From an uncultured Mobiluncus sp. (GTDB lineage: Bacteria; Actinomycetota; Actinomycetes; Actinomycetales; Actinomycetaceae), in the NCBI RefSeq assembly GCF_902488535.1, contig NZ_CABTWO010000012.1, positions 8,442 to 72,441 on the forward strand: a stretch of 64,000 nucleotides of DNA, read 5' to 3'. The first letter of the stretch is position 1; each line of letters begins with the position of its first letter. Under the pieces are notes generated by a model that saw nothing but the letters and a program-made list of their open reading frames with translations, ran no database searches and had not been told where the DNA came from. Position numbers and translations under genes: made by a program. Positions 43,389 to 52,198 of the stretch are shown in pieces.

Positions 43389-44082
43389 TCAGGACCTCTT
43401 GGAGGTCAAGGAAAATCAGCGACGCGGCGGCGCGCCCAACCCGGTGGCTTTGTCCACTGCTTCCGGGTCGGCCGCGGCGGGCGCGTTCCGTTTGGCGGGT
43501 GCTTCCAATCAAGCCAAGGGCGACGACAAATCCACCCAGGCTTTCGGATACGCCAAAGGGTTTTCCTCCGGATGGGCGGCCGGTCAAAAACGGGCGACTC
43601 GTGAAGCTGAACAGGAACGCAACATCATAAACGAGGACGCACGTCTGGCTGAGGAAGCCCGCACCGAAGCTTATGTCGACGCAATGGATGAAATTCAGGC
43701 TATCGCCGATGCGGTTTCCTCCCGGGACGCCCTGGTCATCGAAGAGATGAAAGCTGCGCTGATGGAAGCGGCTGTCGATTTGGCTGAAGCCCTGATAGGG
43801 GCGGAACTGTCTGACGAACCGACTCGCGCCAAGGCGGCGTTAAAGCGGGCTTTGTCGATGAATGATCCGAAAGACATTGTGAAAGTGAATATGAACCCAC
43901 AGGATGTGGCTACGCTGACCAGCTTGGGCGTGGATTGCCCGGTGGAGCTGGTTCCCGATTCTGAACTGGATCCGGGCGACGCGGTGGCTTACATGCCGGA
44001 GGGTTTGCTGGATGCCCGGCTGACTTCGGCTGTGCGGCGTGCTCGAGAGGCTCTGGTGTCCGCCCAAGCAGCCGAGGAGTGA
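43378..44082 (+). CDS. fliH: Flagellar export ATPase regulator FliH
   Basis: Binds and holds back the export ATPase FliI and links it to the rotor. 234 residues from ATG 43378 (MWLDQDLLEV), chosen over an earlier frame start because GAGGAGGA lies upstream. The middle has the typical charged coiled coil with GxxxG-like spacing (YAKGFSSGWAAGQKRATREAEQE). The C-terminal FliH domain is LMEAAVDLAEALIGAELSDE and VKVNMNPQDVATL. It overlaps fliI by 4 bases. Confidence 0.88.
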   Translation: MWLDQDLLEVKENQRRGGAPNPVALSTASGSAAAGAFRLAGASNQAKGDDKSTQAFGYAKGFSSGWAAGQKRATREAEQERNIINEDARLAEEARTEAYVDAMDEIQAIADAVSSRDALVIEEMKAALMEAAVDLAEALIGAELSDEPTRAKAALKRALSMNDPKDIVKVNMNPQDVATLTSLGVDCPVELVPDSELDPGDAVAYMPEGLLDARLTSAVRRAREALVSAQAAEE

Positions 44083-45413
44083 GCATCTTGGAGCTGGCCA
44101 CTTTACCATCTTTTGTGAGTTTGCTGAACGCCTCACGCCCCCAACGGGTCGGTGAGGTGGAATCCGTTGTGGGCCTGTCTGTGCAGGTTCGCGGCTTGCA
44201 ATGCTCTGTTGGTGAAGTCGTGCTGGTCGGTGACGATCCGGGAGTGCCGGCCGAAGTGGTGGCGCTGGACGCGGGTATTGCCTCGTGTATGCCTCTGGAC
44301 AATCTGGACGGTTTGCGGATTGGTTCTCCGGTTCGCGGTACCGGTTTACCGGCCACAGTTCCGGTCGGCCCGGCTCTGCTGGGTCGGGTTATTGATGCGG
44401 CGGGCCGTCCGCTTGACGGCAAAGGCCCTATCTATGCGGCTGACCGGGTGCCGATTCACGGGTCGGCTCCCAACGCTTTGGAACGTGCCCGGATTGATAT
44501 GCCCGTCGCGATGGGGGTGCGGGTTTTGGACACGCTGGTGACTTTGGGACGAGGCCAGCGCATTGGTTTGTTTGCCGGTTCCGGGGTCGGTAAATCGACC
44601 TTGATGTCGATGATTGCGCGCGGCACGAACGCAGAAGTTTGTGTCATTGCCCTGGTGGGTGAGCGCGGGCGTGAGGTTCGTGAGTTTTTGGAAGATGACT
44701 TGGGCGAGGAGGGTCTGTCCCGCTCGGTCGTGGTGGTGGCGACGTCGGATGAGTCCCCGATGCTGCGTAAACGCGCTGCTTTTACCGCCACCCGGGTCGC
44801 CGAGTACTACCGAGACGCGGGCCGTCACGTCCTTCTGATGATGGATTCTCTGACTCGGACCTGCATGGCGCAGCGCGAAATCGGTCTGTCTGTAGGCGAA
44901 CCGCCCGCCACGCGCGGCTACCCGCCCTCGACTTTCTCGATGATGGCGCAATTGCTGGAACGGGCCGGTTCCGGTGCGGTCGGGTCCGTGACCGGCATCT
45001 ACACGGTGCTGGTGGATGGCGACGACCACAACGAACCCATTGCTGACCAGGCACGTTCTATCCTGGATGGACACGTGGTGCTGGATCGTAAACTGGCGGT
45101 GGCCGGTCACTATCCGGCTATCGACGCCCTGGGTTCCATTTCCCGGGTGGCTTCCAAAGTGACGACGCGGGAACAAAAGGAGGCTGCTACCGCTCTGCGG
45201 CAGATTATGGGGGCAAAACGTTCGGTCCAGGACCTGCTGGACGTAGGGGCTTATCAGGCCGGCACGAACCCCGAAGTGGATACGGCTGTGAAATACGATG
45301 CCGACATCGAGGCGTTCCTAACCCAAAAGACCGATGAAAAGGTCGAATTCGACGCGGCTTGGTCACAACTGTTTGATCTCTATCAGGCTTTCAAGTCTGA
45401 GGAAGCGGCGTAG
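44079..45413 (+). CDS. fliI: Flagellum-specific export ATPase FliI
   Basis: Hexameric ATPase at the base of the flagellar type III export gate, related to F1-beta. Walker A is GSGVGKST (residues 167-174), Walker B is HVLLMMDSLTR, and the conserved segments DRVPIHGSAPNALERARID, ALVGERGREVREFLED and GEPPATRGYPPSTFSMMAQLLERAG are present. 444 residues, GTG start overlapping the fliH stop. Confidence 0.96.
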   Translation: MSILELATLPSFVSLLNASRPQRVGEVESVVGLSVQVRGLQCSVGEVVLVGDDPGVPAEVVALDAGIASCMPLDNLDGLRIGSPVRGTGLPATVPVGPALLGRVIDAAGRPLDGKGPIYAADRVPIHGSAPNALERARIDMPVAMGVRVLDTLVTLGRGQRIGLFAGSGVGKSTLMSMIARGTNAEVCVIALVGERGREVREFLEDDLGEEGLSRSVVVVATSDESPMLRKRAAFTATRVAEYYRDAGRHVLLMMDSLTRTCMAQREIGLSVGEPPATRGYPPSTFSMMAQLLERAGSGAVGSVTGIYTVLVDGDDHNEPIADQARSILDGHVVLDRKLAVAGHYPAIDALGSISRVASKVTTREQKEAATALRQIMGAKRSVQDLLDVGAYQAGTNPEVDTAVKYDADIEAFLTQKTDEKVEFDAAWSQLFDLYQAFKSEEAA

Positions 45414-45425
45414 GGGGTGGAGTAA

Positions 45426-45965
45426 ATGGTAGATCGCGCGTTTCGTCTTCAGGGTTTACTCAATTTACGCCAGCTTCAAGAGGATCAGGCGGCCGGTCGT
45501 CTGGCCTCGGCTCACGCGGACTTAAACCACGCTGACCAACAGCTGTCTTCGGCCCGGGCCCGGCTCGGTTCCATGCAGACTTCCGGGGCTACAAACCTGG
45601 CTGTAGCTGCGGCGATGCGTAACGCGGCGATGATGCAGATTCAAGAGGGTATTGCTCGAAAAGAATACGCGCAAGCGGTGGTGGATCAGCGTCAAGACGA
45701 ATGGCAGGGGGCTCGGCGCCTCACCGCAACCTTAGAAAAGCTTGAAAATCGTCATGCGGAAGAAGTTATTGCCGATGATTTGCATAAGGAACAGGTTGTT
45801 CTTGATGAGCTCGCGTCTCACATGGGCAACACTGGCAGTGCCACGGAAGGCAAAACCGGTGCGGAACCGCGTGTTCGCACGAAGAGGGAAACGCTCCCGA
45901 GTGAGTCTGTGACGGGCTCAACCGGTCAGCGAAACCCGGCTTTTGCCAAGGGAGGTCAATTGTGA
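45426..45965 (+). CDS. fliJ: Flagellar export protein FliJ
   Basis: A 179-residue coiled-coil protein directly after fliI, as in most flagellar operons. FliJ inserts into the FliI ring and promotes export. The N-terminus is FRLQGLLNLRQLQEDQAAGRLASAHADL, and the coiled coil runs to about residue 125. The C-terminal 45 residues are polar. Recognised by position and heptad pattern more than by motif. Overlaps the next gene by 4 bases. Confidence 0.88.
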   Translation: MVDRAFRLQGLLNLRQLQEDQAAGRLASAHADLNHADQQLSSARARLGSMQTSGATNLAVAAAMRNAAMMQIQEGIARKEYAQAVVDQRQDEWQGARRLTATLEKLENRHAEEVIADDLHKEQVVLDELASHMGNTGSATEGKTGAEPRVRTKRETLPSESVTGSTGQRNPAFAKGGQL

Positions 45966-47143
45966 GCCTGGCTAGTGTCCAGTCGAGAATTAGTGCAATT
46001 CAAGACATGATTAACGCGTTGAATAATCACGGCCGTCCTCCGGTCTCTGTGACCGAGAGCGGGGCCGCAAATTCTGCGTCTAAAACTTCCGGGACCTCCG
46101 CAGACTTCAGCACCAAGCTGGCCAGTCAAATTTCTGCGGCCAACAAGGCCACTCCCACCCGAACCTCCGGCAAGGGGGAAGTCCAAGGAGTCCCGGGGAC
46201 TGCTGAAGCCTTTGTGGAAAAGGTCCGGTCCTATATCGGGGTGCCTTACGTGTGGGGCGGCACCAACCCTAAGACCGGTTTGGACTGTTCCGGATTGGTC
46301 CAGACTGCCGCACGGGAAGTCGGGGTGACGCTGCCGCGAGTCACTTATGATCAGCAGCACTCCGGGGTGGAAGTGGACGGCATTAAGAATGCCAAACCCG
46401 GCGATTTGTTGATTCTTCGCAACTCCGGGCATGTGGCGGTTTATGTCGGCAACGGCAAGGCGATTCACGCTCCGCGTCCGGGCAAGACCGTGACGGAAGC
46501 CAATGTTTCTGACTTAGGTCCGATTGTGACCATTCGCCGCGTCATGCGCTCCGCGGGGGATGTTCCGGGGGCGTCCGTTCCCGCGGTAAACACCTTCCCC
46601 ACCGCTAATGCTGCCGTAAAAGCAGCGTCTCGGGTGACGCCGGCAGCCTCAGGTGCTGCCAGGCCCGCGGCCGTTAATGCGGTGCGTGAAAATCCGGCGG
46701 CCCAAAACCACGGCAGCGCGGTGGCGCCTTCGGCTGACGCGGTGGGGGCAGGCTTGGTGAGTTTGCTGGGAGCCTTGGGTAATGCGGCTTTGACTCAGAA
46801 TAATGCCGTGCCAGGCGCAGCGAACCGGGGCGCGGCAAATCCGGGCAATCCGTCCGCAGACCTGGCTGCCGCCCTGGTGGGAGCCCTGTCAGGAGCGGGG
46901 GCGGGCACTGCGGGTACGAATCCGCTGGCGTCCCTGATGGGAACCGCCAACTCGAATAACTCTTACAGCTCGACGCTGCTCAGCCAGTTCCTGGGCGGCT
47001 CCTCCCTGTATGGCTCCAATGCGGCTGGCGGCTTGGGGGCTTTGGCAGGTAACCAAGGCACGATGGGAGCCAACGCGAGCTTGAGCAATACGGCTTCGTC
47101 TTTGAGCGCGTTGGGCGCTTTACGTTCATCTTTGGGGGTGTGA
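45962..47143 (+). CDS. NlpC/P60 peptidoglycan endopeptidase within the flagellar operon
   Basis: A 393-residue protein. A short helical N-terminus (VQSRISAIQDMINAL) is followed by an NlpC/P60 cysteine peptidase domain (about 82-185). The active site is Cys109 in GLDCSGLVQ and His157 in SGHVAVYVGNG, with GVPYVWGGTNPKTG before it. The C-terminal 200 residues are Ala/Asn/Gly-rich. No Sec signal peptide is visible, so it may be exported by the flagellar gate. It sits between fliJ and fliK, both overlapping or abutting, where a rod-associated wall hydrolase such as FlgJ is often found. Likely opens the peptidoglycan for rod growth. Confidence 0.85.
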   Translation: MSLASVQSRISAIQDMINALNNHGRPPVSVTESGAANSASKTSGTSADFSTKLASQISAANKATPTRTSGKGEVQGVPGTAEAFVEKVRSYIGVPYVWGGTNPKTGLDCSGLVQTAAREVGVTLPRVTYDQQHSGVEVDGIKNAKPGDLLILRNSGHVAVYVGNGKAIHAPRPGKTVTEANVSDLGPIVTIRRVMRSAGDVPGASVPAVNTFPTANAAVKAASRVTPAASGAARPAAVNAVRENPAAQNHGSAVAPSADAVGAGLVSLLGALGNAALTQNNAVPGAANRGAANPGNPSADLAAALVGALSGAGAGTAGTNPLASLMGTANSNNSYSSTLLSQFLGGSSLYGSNAAGGLGALAGNQGTMGANASLSNTASSLSALGALRSSLGV

Positions 47144-47144
47144 C

Positions 47145-48710
47145 ATGATTGATATTAAGAACACGAACGCGGCGGCGATAGCCGCGCAAATGGCTTCGCA
47201 GGGCGCGAAAGCAGCCGACACCACCGCTTTTGAGTCGCTCATGAGTGCGTTGGCAACCGAGGCTCGCACTCCCGCCGAAGGCGCGGCGCGTGGAGGGGAA
47301 AACTACCCCGACCCGGCTCGTGATTACCGCCCTTCTGCACCAAAGCCGTCTCGCGTCGGGGCTCCCGAACCGGGGGTATCGGCGCGTCCGTCCAGTACCC
47401 GTCGTGATGCCGCTGGTCAACCGGACAATGTTCGGGCCGACAAGCCCGAAAGGTCGGCAGGCCCCAAGCGTTCGGAACGTCCGGAGCGTCCCGAAAAAGT
47501 CGAGGCAAAGGATCAGAGCCCGGCAAAAGACCGTGCCGATAATGCGAAAACCGCAGATAAACCGGCTAATGATGTCGCGAACTCGGCTGAGGTCAAACAA
47601 ACTTCGCAAACCTCCACCGACACCGACGCCGCCGCGAATGCCGTGATTGCGCAGGAAACCGAGACGGATGTTGGCGCGCAGATTGTGGAAACGCTGGCGG
47701 AAACCGCTGAAACGACGCCGGAAGTTATCCCGGAGGAATCATCCCCTCAGGTTGACTCTGTGCTAGCTTCGGCACAAACCGTGGAAACGGGAGAAGCGGC
47801 GCCTGAGGCCGGGGAACCGGCTTTAGTCCAGCCCGAGACCGCCCCGGATACCCCGGAGACCGCCCCGGACGCCTCGGAGCTTCACGTTGCCCCGGGTGAG
47901 ACTCAGCAGGCAGAAAAACCCATAGACGGGGCAGATATCGCCGCCCAGCTGAAATCCGGGAAAGCCCCGTCGCTCATGGTGGCGAAACCGGAGGCCACAG
48001 CTCCGGTGAAACCCGAAGCGACCGAGACGCCAGCGATTTTGGCCGAAGCTGTGGCGGCGGCTGGGCAAACGGCTGGGACCAGCGCGAATGCCACTGCTAC
48101 GGGAGCGTCCAACGTGGGTAGTTCCGCGGTGAGCGGCGTGTCCGGCACTTCTGCCCAGACCACTCCCGTGGCTTCTGCCGCGCCGGCGGCGGCTCCCGCT
48201 GTTTCCACCCCGAACCCGGTGGCTCAGGCCGCGCCAACTTATGCCCCGAACCTGAGTCAACAGCTCTTTGATCAGATGCAACACCAGCTGTCGCGGTTGA
48301 AAGTTCTGGGTCAGGGCCAGCATCAGTTGAAGTTAGCTATCAACCCCGAGACGTTCGGTCCGGTGCGGGTGGCGGCGAACTTCCACGCTGATGGAACTGT
48401 GCATCTGCAGCTGTTGGGAGCCTCGGAGGCGGCGCGCGAGCAGCTGCGCCAAGCCCTGAGTGACTTGCGTCGCGACCTGGCATCCACCGGGTTGCAGGCG
48501 GATTTGGATTTGGCGGAAAACGCTCAGGAGTTTGCCCAGTTCACGGGCGCGGGGACCGGTTCTTCCGAAAGGGAAACCGGTCAGGCTGGCCAGGCAGGTG
48601 CAGCCAGAACGGATGGATCCGAAACTGAACCAGAAGACGTCGTGACCCAGCCGAAAGTGGGTGACGTCCTGAAGGACGGCACTGACGGTTCGGTGGATAT
48701 GTTCGCGTGA
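47145..48710 (+). CDS. fliK: Flagellar hook-length control protein FliK
   Basis: Molecular ruler that switches export from hook to filament. 521 residues: a long low-complexity Ala/Pro/Glu/Thr-rich N-terminal region (about 40-360), then the conserved C-terminal hook-length domain. That domain is LKVLGQGQHQLKLAINPETFGPVRVAANFHADG (seen as LKLAINPETFGPV and adjacent strands) and QLRQALSDLRRDLASTGLQ. A polar tail follows. It is one base after the NlpC/P60 gene and 16 before flgD. Confidence 0.9.
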   Translation: MIDIKNTNAAAIAAQMASQGAKAADTTAFESLMSALATEARTPAEGAARGGENYPDPARDYRPSAPKPSRVGAPEPGVSARPSSTRRDAAGQPDNVRADKPERSAGPKRSERPERPEKVEAKDQSPAKDRADNAKTADKPANDVANSAEVKQTSQTSTDTDAAANAVIAQETETDVGAQIVETLAETAETTPEVIPEESSPQVDSVLASAQTVETGEAAPEAGEPALVQPETAPDTPETAPDASELHVAPGETQQAEKPIDGADIAAQLKSGKAPSLMVAKPEATAPVKPEATETPAILAEAVAAAGQTAGTSANATATGASNVGSSAVSGVSGTSAQTTPVASAAPAAAPAVSTPNPVAQAAPTYAPNLSQQLFDQMQHQLSRLKVLGQGQHQLKLAINPETFGPVRVAANFHADGTVHLQLLGASEAAREQLRQALSDLRRDLASTGLQADLDLAENAQEFAQFTGAGTGSSERETGQAGQAGAARTDGSETEPEDVVTQPKVGDVLKDGTDGSVDMFA

Positions 48711-48726
48711 TTGTGAGGAGAAGATA

Positions 48727-49494
48727 ATGCCAGTTGATGCAGTAAGCGCCGGCGCCAATCCGATTGTGGATAACTACACAATCGGGGCGAACGCCAAGGC
48801 AAAAGAGGAAGCAAAAACCCTCGCCACCACCAAGGAAATGACTGAGGCCGAAAAAGAAGCCCTGTTCCTTAAGAAAATGAACCAGGGACAGAAAACTGAC
48901 AAAGCGGCTGAAACGAAGGAAAACCCCGGCAAGCTGGGCAAGGACGACTTCATGAAGCTGTTGTTGGCGACGTTGAAGTACCAGGACCCGACCGAGCCGA
49001 TGGATACCGCGAAGCTGCTGGAACAGACCTCGACCATGACGAACATGGAACAGATGATTCAGATGACCGAGGCCTCCAAGAAGTCTTTTGAGGCTCAGCA
49101 GCGCGCCCAAGGCACGACCATGGTCGGCAAGACCGCCGTGTATGACGCGGTTGATGCCGAAGGTAACGCCGTGACCACCGCCGGCAAGATTGAAGCTGTT
49201 GAGTTCCTCGCGGACGGCAAGGTGCTGGCCCACATCGGCAATCAAAAGGTGGAGATGACCGACATCCTCGGTATCGCCGACCCGACTGACGATACGCCTT
49301 TGGATAAGGCCATCAAGGATGCCGTCAAAGAAGGCCAAAAGACAGGCACGGCCACCGAACCCAAGAATGCACCGGCAGCTTCGGGAACTGCCGCTGCCGC
49401 TGAAACCACCCCGAGCCAGACGGGAGCCACTCCCGCCTCGGCTACACAGACCACCAATCAAGATAACAACACTCCAGCCCCCGCGGCTTCATAG
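48727..49494 (+). CDS. flgD: Flagellar hook capping protein FlgD
   Basis: Scaffold for hook assembly. The signature LGKDDFMKLLLATLKYQDPTEPMD and KLLEQTSTMTNMEQMIQM (residues about 75-120) is the FlgD N-terminal motif. The rest has a short beta region (GKTAVYDAVDAEGNAV) and a Thr/Pro/Ala-rich tail. It has an extra 60-residue charged N-terminus compared with E. coli. 17 bases before flgE. Confidence 0.92.
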   Translation: MPVDAVSAGANPIVDNYTIGANAKAKEEAKTLATTKEMTEAEKEALFLKKMNQGQKTDKAAETKENPGKLGKDDFMKLLLATLKYQDPTEPMDTAKLLEQTSTMTNMEQMIQMTEASKKSFEAQQRAQGTTMVGKTAVYDAVDAEGNAVTTAGKIEAVEFLADGKVLAHIGNQKVEMTDILGIADPTDDTPLDKAIKDAVKEGQKTGTATEPKNAPAASGTAAAAETTPSQTGATPASATQTTNQDNNTPAPAAS

Positions 49495-49511
49495 AGCAAA
49501 GGAAAGAGAAA

Positions 49512-50960
49512 ATGTTACGTTCACTGTTTACCGGAATCTCGGGCTTGAGTGTCCACCAGACCATGCTCGATGTTACTTCTAACAATATTGCTAACGTCAA
49601 CACCACCGGGTTTAAGAGCGCGTCCACTCGTTTCGAGGATACGTTCAGCCAGCTGGTGCGTTCCGGGGCGGCCCCCCGACTGAATGAGCGCGGCGGTATG
49701 AACCCCTCGCAGGTCGGTCTGGGCGTGAAGCTCCAGTCCATTACCCAAAACTTCACCGGCGGCGCGGCTCAGATGACGGGTCGTAACCTGGACACCATGA
49801 TTAATGGCGACGGGTTCTATGTCCTGAAGAAGAGCAACGGCACCAGCGTGTACACCCGCAACGGCTCTTTCGGTTTGGATGCTCAAGGTCAACTGGTGGC
49901 GGCAGACGGCTCGTTCGTGCAGGGCTGGATGGCCGATGAAAAGGGCAAGGTCGAATCTGCGGGGGCCACAAAGAACATTACGCTACCGCTGACTTCCACC
50001 TTCAAAGCCAACCCCACCAAGAAAATCACTTACACGGGCAACCTGCCGGCCGACCAAGTCAAGAATGAAGCGGGTGATGCATTTATCAAAACCGAAATTG
50101 TGCGGGTTTTTGACGATAAAGGCAATCCTCATAACGTCCTGTTAAAGTTTAGCCGTCCTGATCACGCGGCGCCGGGAGTGGCTCCCAAATGGAAACTCAC
50201 GGCTTACGATGCGGATGCCTACAAGGCTCTTGACGGTAAACCGGCCGAACAAGAAAAACCCCTAGCCGAAACTGACGGAGGCGCACGTATCGACCTTACA
50301 GGTACTAAGCAGAAATATATTGATGCCGCAGGTGAAGAGCAAGAAGCCGATGCTACTGACAAAATAACTGATGGTTCCTTGACAATTGATTTCAAGTCGG
50401 ACGGTACTTTGGATGAAGCGTCAAAAGCCGCTCTGAAAGGGTTGCAGTTCCAGATTCAACAGGTGAACGTAGACCCCAACACGAAAAAGGTTAAGGCTGA
50501 AACGGGAGTTGCTAAGGATAAAACTACTCTTGATCTCTCTGCACTTACAGGTTACGCCGGGGTCAACAGTGCAGCTCACGACACTATTGACGGTAACGCC
50601 GCCGGAACCATGACCGGATTTTCCATCGAAGCGGACGGGACCATTCGTGGCACGTTCTCGAATGGGGATACCCGAGCTCTAGCGAAGGTCGCTGTGGCTT
50701 CGTTCTCCAACCCGCTGGGCTTGGAAAAGGCCGGTAGCTCGTACTTCGTGGAATCCGGTAACTCCGGGCAGCCCCAGATTGGAGAAGCCGGCAGCGGTAC
50801 GCGCGGCTCCATGACGGGCGGCGCTATCGAAATGTCGAACGTCGACCTAGCCGCCGAGTTCACGAACCTGATTTTGTCCCAGCGCGGTTTCCAGGCGAAC
50901 AGCCGTGTCATCACCACCTCGGACGAGATCCTGCAGGAGCTTGTGAACATGAAGCGCTAA
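49512..50960 (+). CDS. flgE: Flagellar hook protein FlgE
   Basis: Hook subunit, 482 residues. N-terminal: MLRSLFTGISGLSVHQTM and TSNNIANVNTTGFKS. C-terminal: GGAIEMSNVDLAAEFTNLILSQRGFQANSRVI and SDEILQELVNMKR. The stretch encoded by about 50270-50560 (residues 253-350) is a variable outer domain with noticeably lower GC and different codon choice than the rest. Good GGAAAGAG ribosome site. Confidence 0.95.
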   Translation: MLRSLFTGISGLSVHQTMLDVTSNNIANVNTTGFKSASTRFEDTFSQLVRSGAAPRLNERGGMNPSQVGLGVKLQSITQNFTGGAAQMTGRNLDTMINGDGFYVLKKSNGTSVYTRNGSFGLDAQGQLVAADGSFVQGWMADEKGKVESAGATKNITLPLTSTFKANPTKKITYTGNLPADQVKNEAGDAFIKTEIVRVFDDKGNPHNVLLKFSRPDHAAPGVAPKWKLTAYDADAYKALDGKPAEQEKPLAETDGGARIDLTGTKQKYIDAAGEEQEADATDKITDGSLTIDFKSDGTLDEASKAALKGLQFQIQQVNVDPNTKKVKAETGVAKDKTTLDLSALTGYAGVNSAAHDTIDGNAAGTMTGFSIEADGTIRGTFSNGDTRALAKVAVASFSNPLGLEKAGSSYFVESGNSGQPQIGEAGSGTRGSMTGGAIEMSNVDLAAEFTNLILSQRGFQANSRVITTSDEILQELVNMKR

Positions 50961-51085
50961 ACCAGGGGTAAACCGGGACTGAACACGGGGTGAAAAATCC
51001 CGAAAAGATCCTTGGAAAATCCCTAAAAGCCTTTCAATTTCAGAAAAAGCACCGAAGTTAAGGAAAGCCGCGCAGAGGAGGAGCC

Positions 51086-51358
51086 ATGATTGCGTTGACA
51101 CGCTTGGGCGGGTCGGACTTTGTCCTGAACCCCGACCTGATTGAGCGCGTCGAGTCTACGCCTGACACGATTATCGTCATGGTGGACGCTACTCGCTACG
51201 TGGTTTCCCAAACCGTGACCGAAGTCATCGAACTGATTCGTGAGGACCGCGCCCGCCTGCTGGCTCGGGTGGAGGAACTTATCCAAGAAGATTCCCGGGC
51301 TTCGGCTCCCGCGGCGAGGCTGACCGTGGTGAACATACAGAAAGATTCGGAGGACTGA
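51086..51358 (+). CDS. flbD: FlbD/SwrD family flagellar protein
   Basis: A 90-residue protein beginning MIALTRLGGSDFVLNPDLIERVESTPDTII, the FlbD (Pfam FlbD, Bacillus SwrD) signature. In Bacillus SwrD raises motor power. This one has an extra polar C-terminal tail of about 25 residues. AGAGGAGGAG ribosome site. 2 bases before motA, in keeping with a stator role. Confidence 0.9.
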   Translation: MIALTRLGGSDFVLNPDLIERVESTPDTIIVMVDATRYVVSQTVTEVIELIREDRARLLARVEELIQEDSRASAPAARLTVVNIQKDSED

Positions 51359-51360
51359 GT

Positions 51361-52140
51361 ATGGATCCCGCATCAATCGTTGGCATAGTTGGCGCACTGG
51401 CGGCCGTAGTAGCCATGCTGTACATGGAGGGTGCCGAGATTTCAAATATCTTACTGCCTCCTCCGATGATTCTGGTGTTCGGCGGAACCATCCTGGCAAC
51501 GATGGCGTCTTTCACTATGAGAGACTTCCTCTATGCGTTTGGCCAGGTCCCAAAGGCATTTACGGCGAAGGTTCCCGATGCTACCGACGCGATTGACACG
51601 ATTGTGTCGCTGTCTGAAAAGGCCCGCCGCGAAGGTCTGTTGGCTTTGGAAGACGCCGCGAAAGGCATTGAAGATCAGTTCATGCGTGAGGGTCTCATGG
51701 CTGCCATCGACGGCATGGACCCTGAAGACTTGCGGTCCATGCTGTCTGACAAGATTGAGGCCCGCAAGCAGTCAGACAAATCCGCTTATGGATTCTTTAA
51801 ACAGGCCGGCGGTTATGCCCCGACTATCGGCATTATCGGTACCGTGATTTCTTTGGTTCACGTGTTGACGCAGTTGTCCGAGCCCGAGACTTTGGGCCCG
51901 CTGATTGCTTCGGCTTTCGTGGCTACCCTGTGGGGTCTGATGAGCGCGAACATGATTTGGTTGCCCATTTCCTCCCGTATGGAGAGGATTTCTGTGCTGG
52001 AGCTGGCGCGGATGGAAATCGTCACGGAAGGGCTCATCAGTCTGCAGTCCGGGGCGAACCCGCGTCAGGTTGGCGAACGTCTGCGCTCGCTAATTCCGCC
52101 GAACCAGTTAAAGACCGAAAAGGGCGAGAAAGCCGCCTAA
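51361..52140 (+). CDS. motA: Flagellar motor stator protein MotA
   Basis: Proton-channel subunit of the stator, 259 residues, four membrane helices. The cytoplasmic loop has the charged residues that meet FliG (EKARREGLLALEDAAKGIEDQFMREGL). The third/fourth helices have GGYAPTIGIIGTVISLVHVLTQL with the conserved proline and SAFVATLWGLMSANMIWLPI. A start ATG two bases after flbD. MotB follows at 58 bases. Confidence 0.95.
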   Translation: MDPASIVGIVGALAAVVAMLYMEGAEISNILLPPPMILVFGGTILATMASFTMRDFLYAFGQVPKAFTAKVPDATDAIDTIVSLSEKARREGLLALEDAAKGIEDQFMREGLMAAIDGMDPEDLRSMLSDKIEARKQSDKSAYGFFKQAGGYAPTIGIIGTVISLVHVLTQLSEPETLGPLIASAFVATLWGLMSANMIWLPISSRMERISVLELARMEIVTEGLISLQSGANPRQVGERLRSLIPPNQLKTEKGEKAA

Positions 52141-52198
52141 CCCCAACTTGTGACCAGATAACCGATTTCCCGTAAAACACTGAGAGGAGGCACCTACC

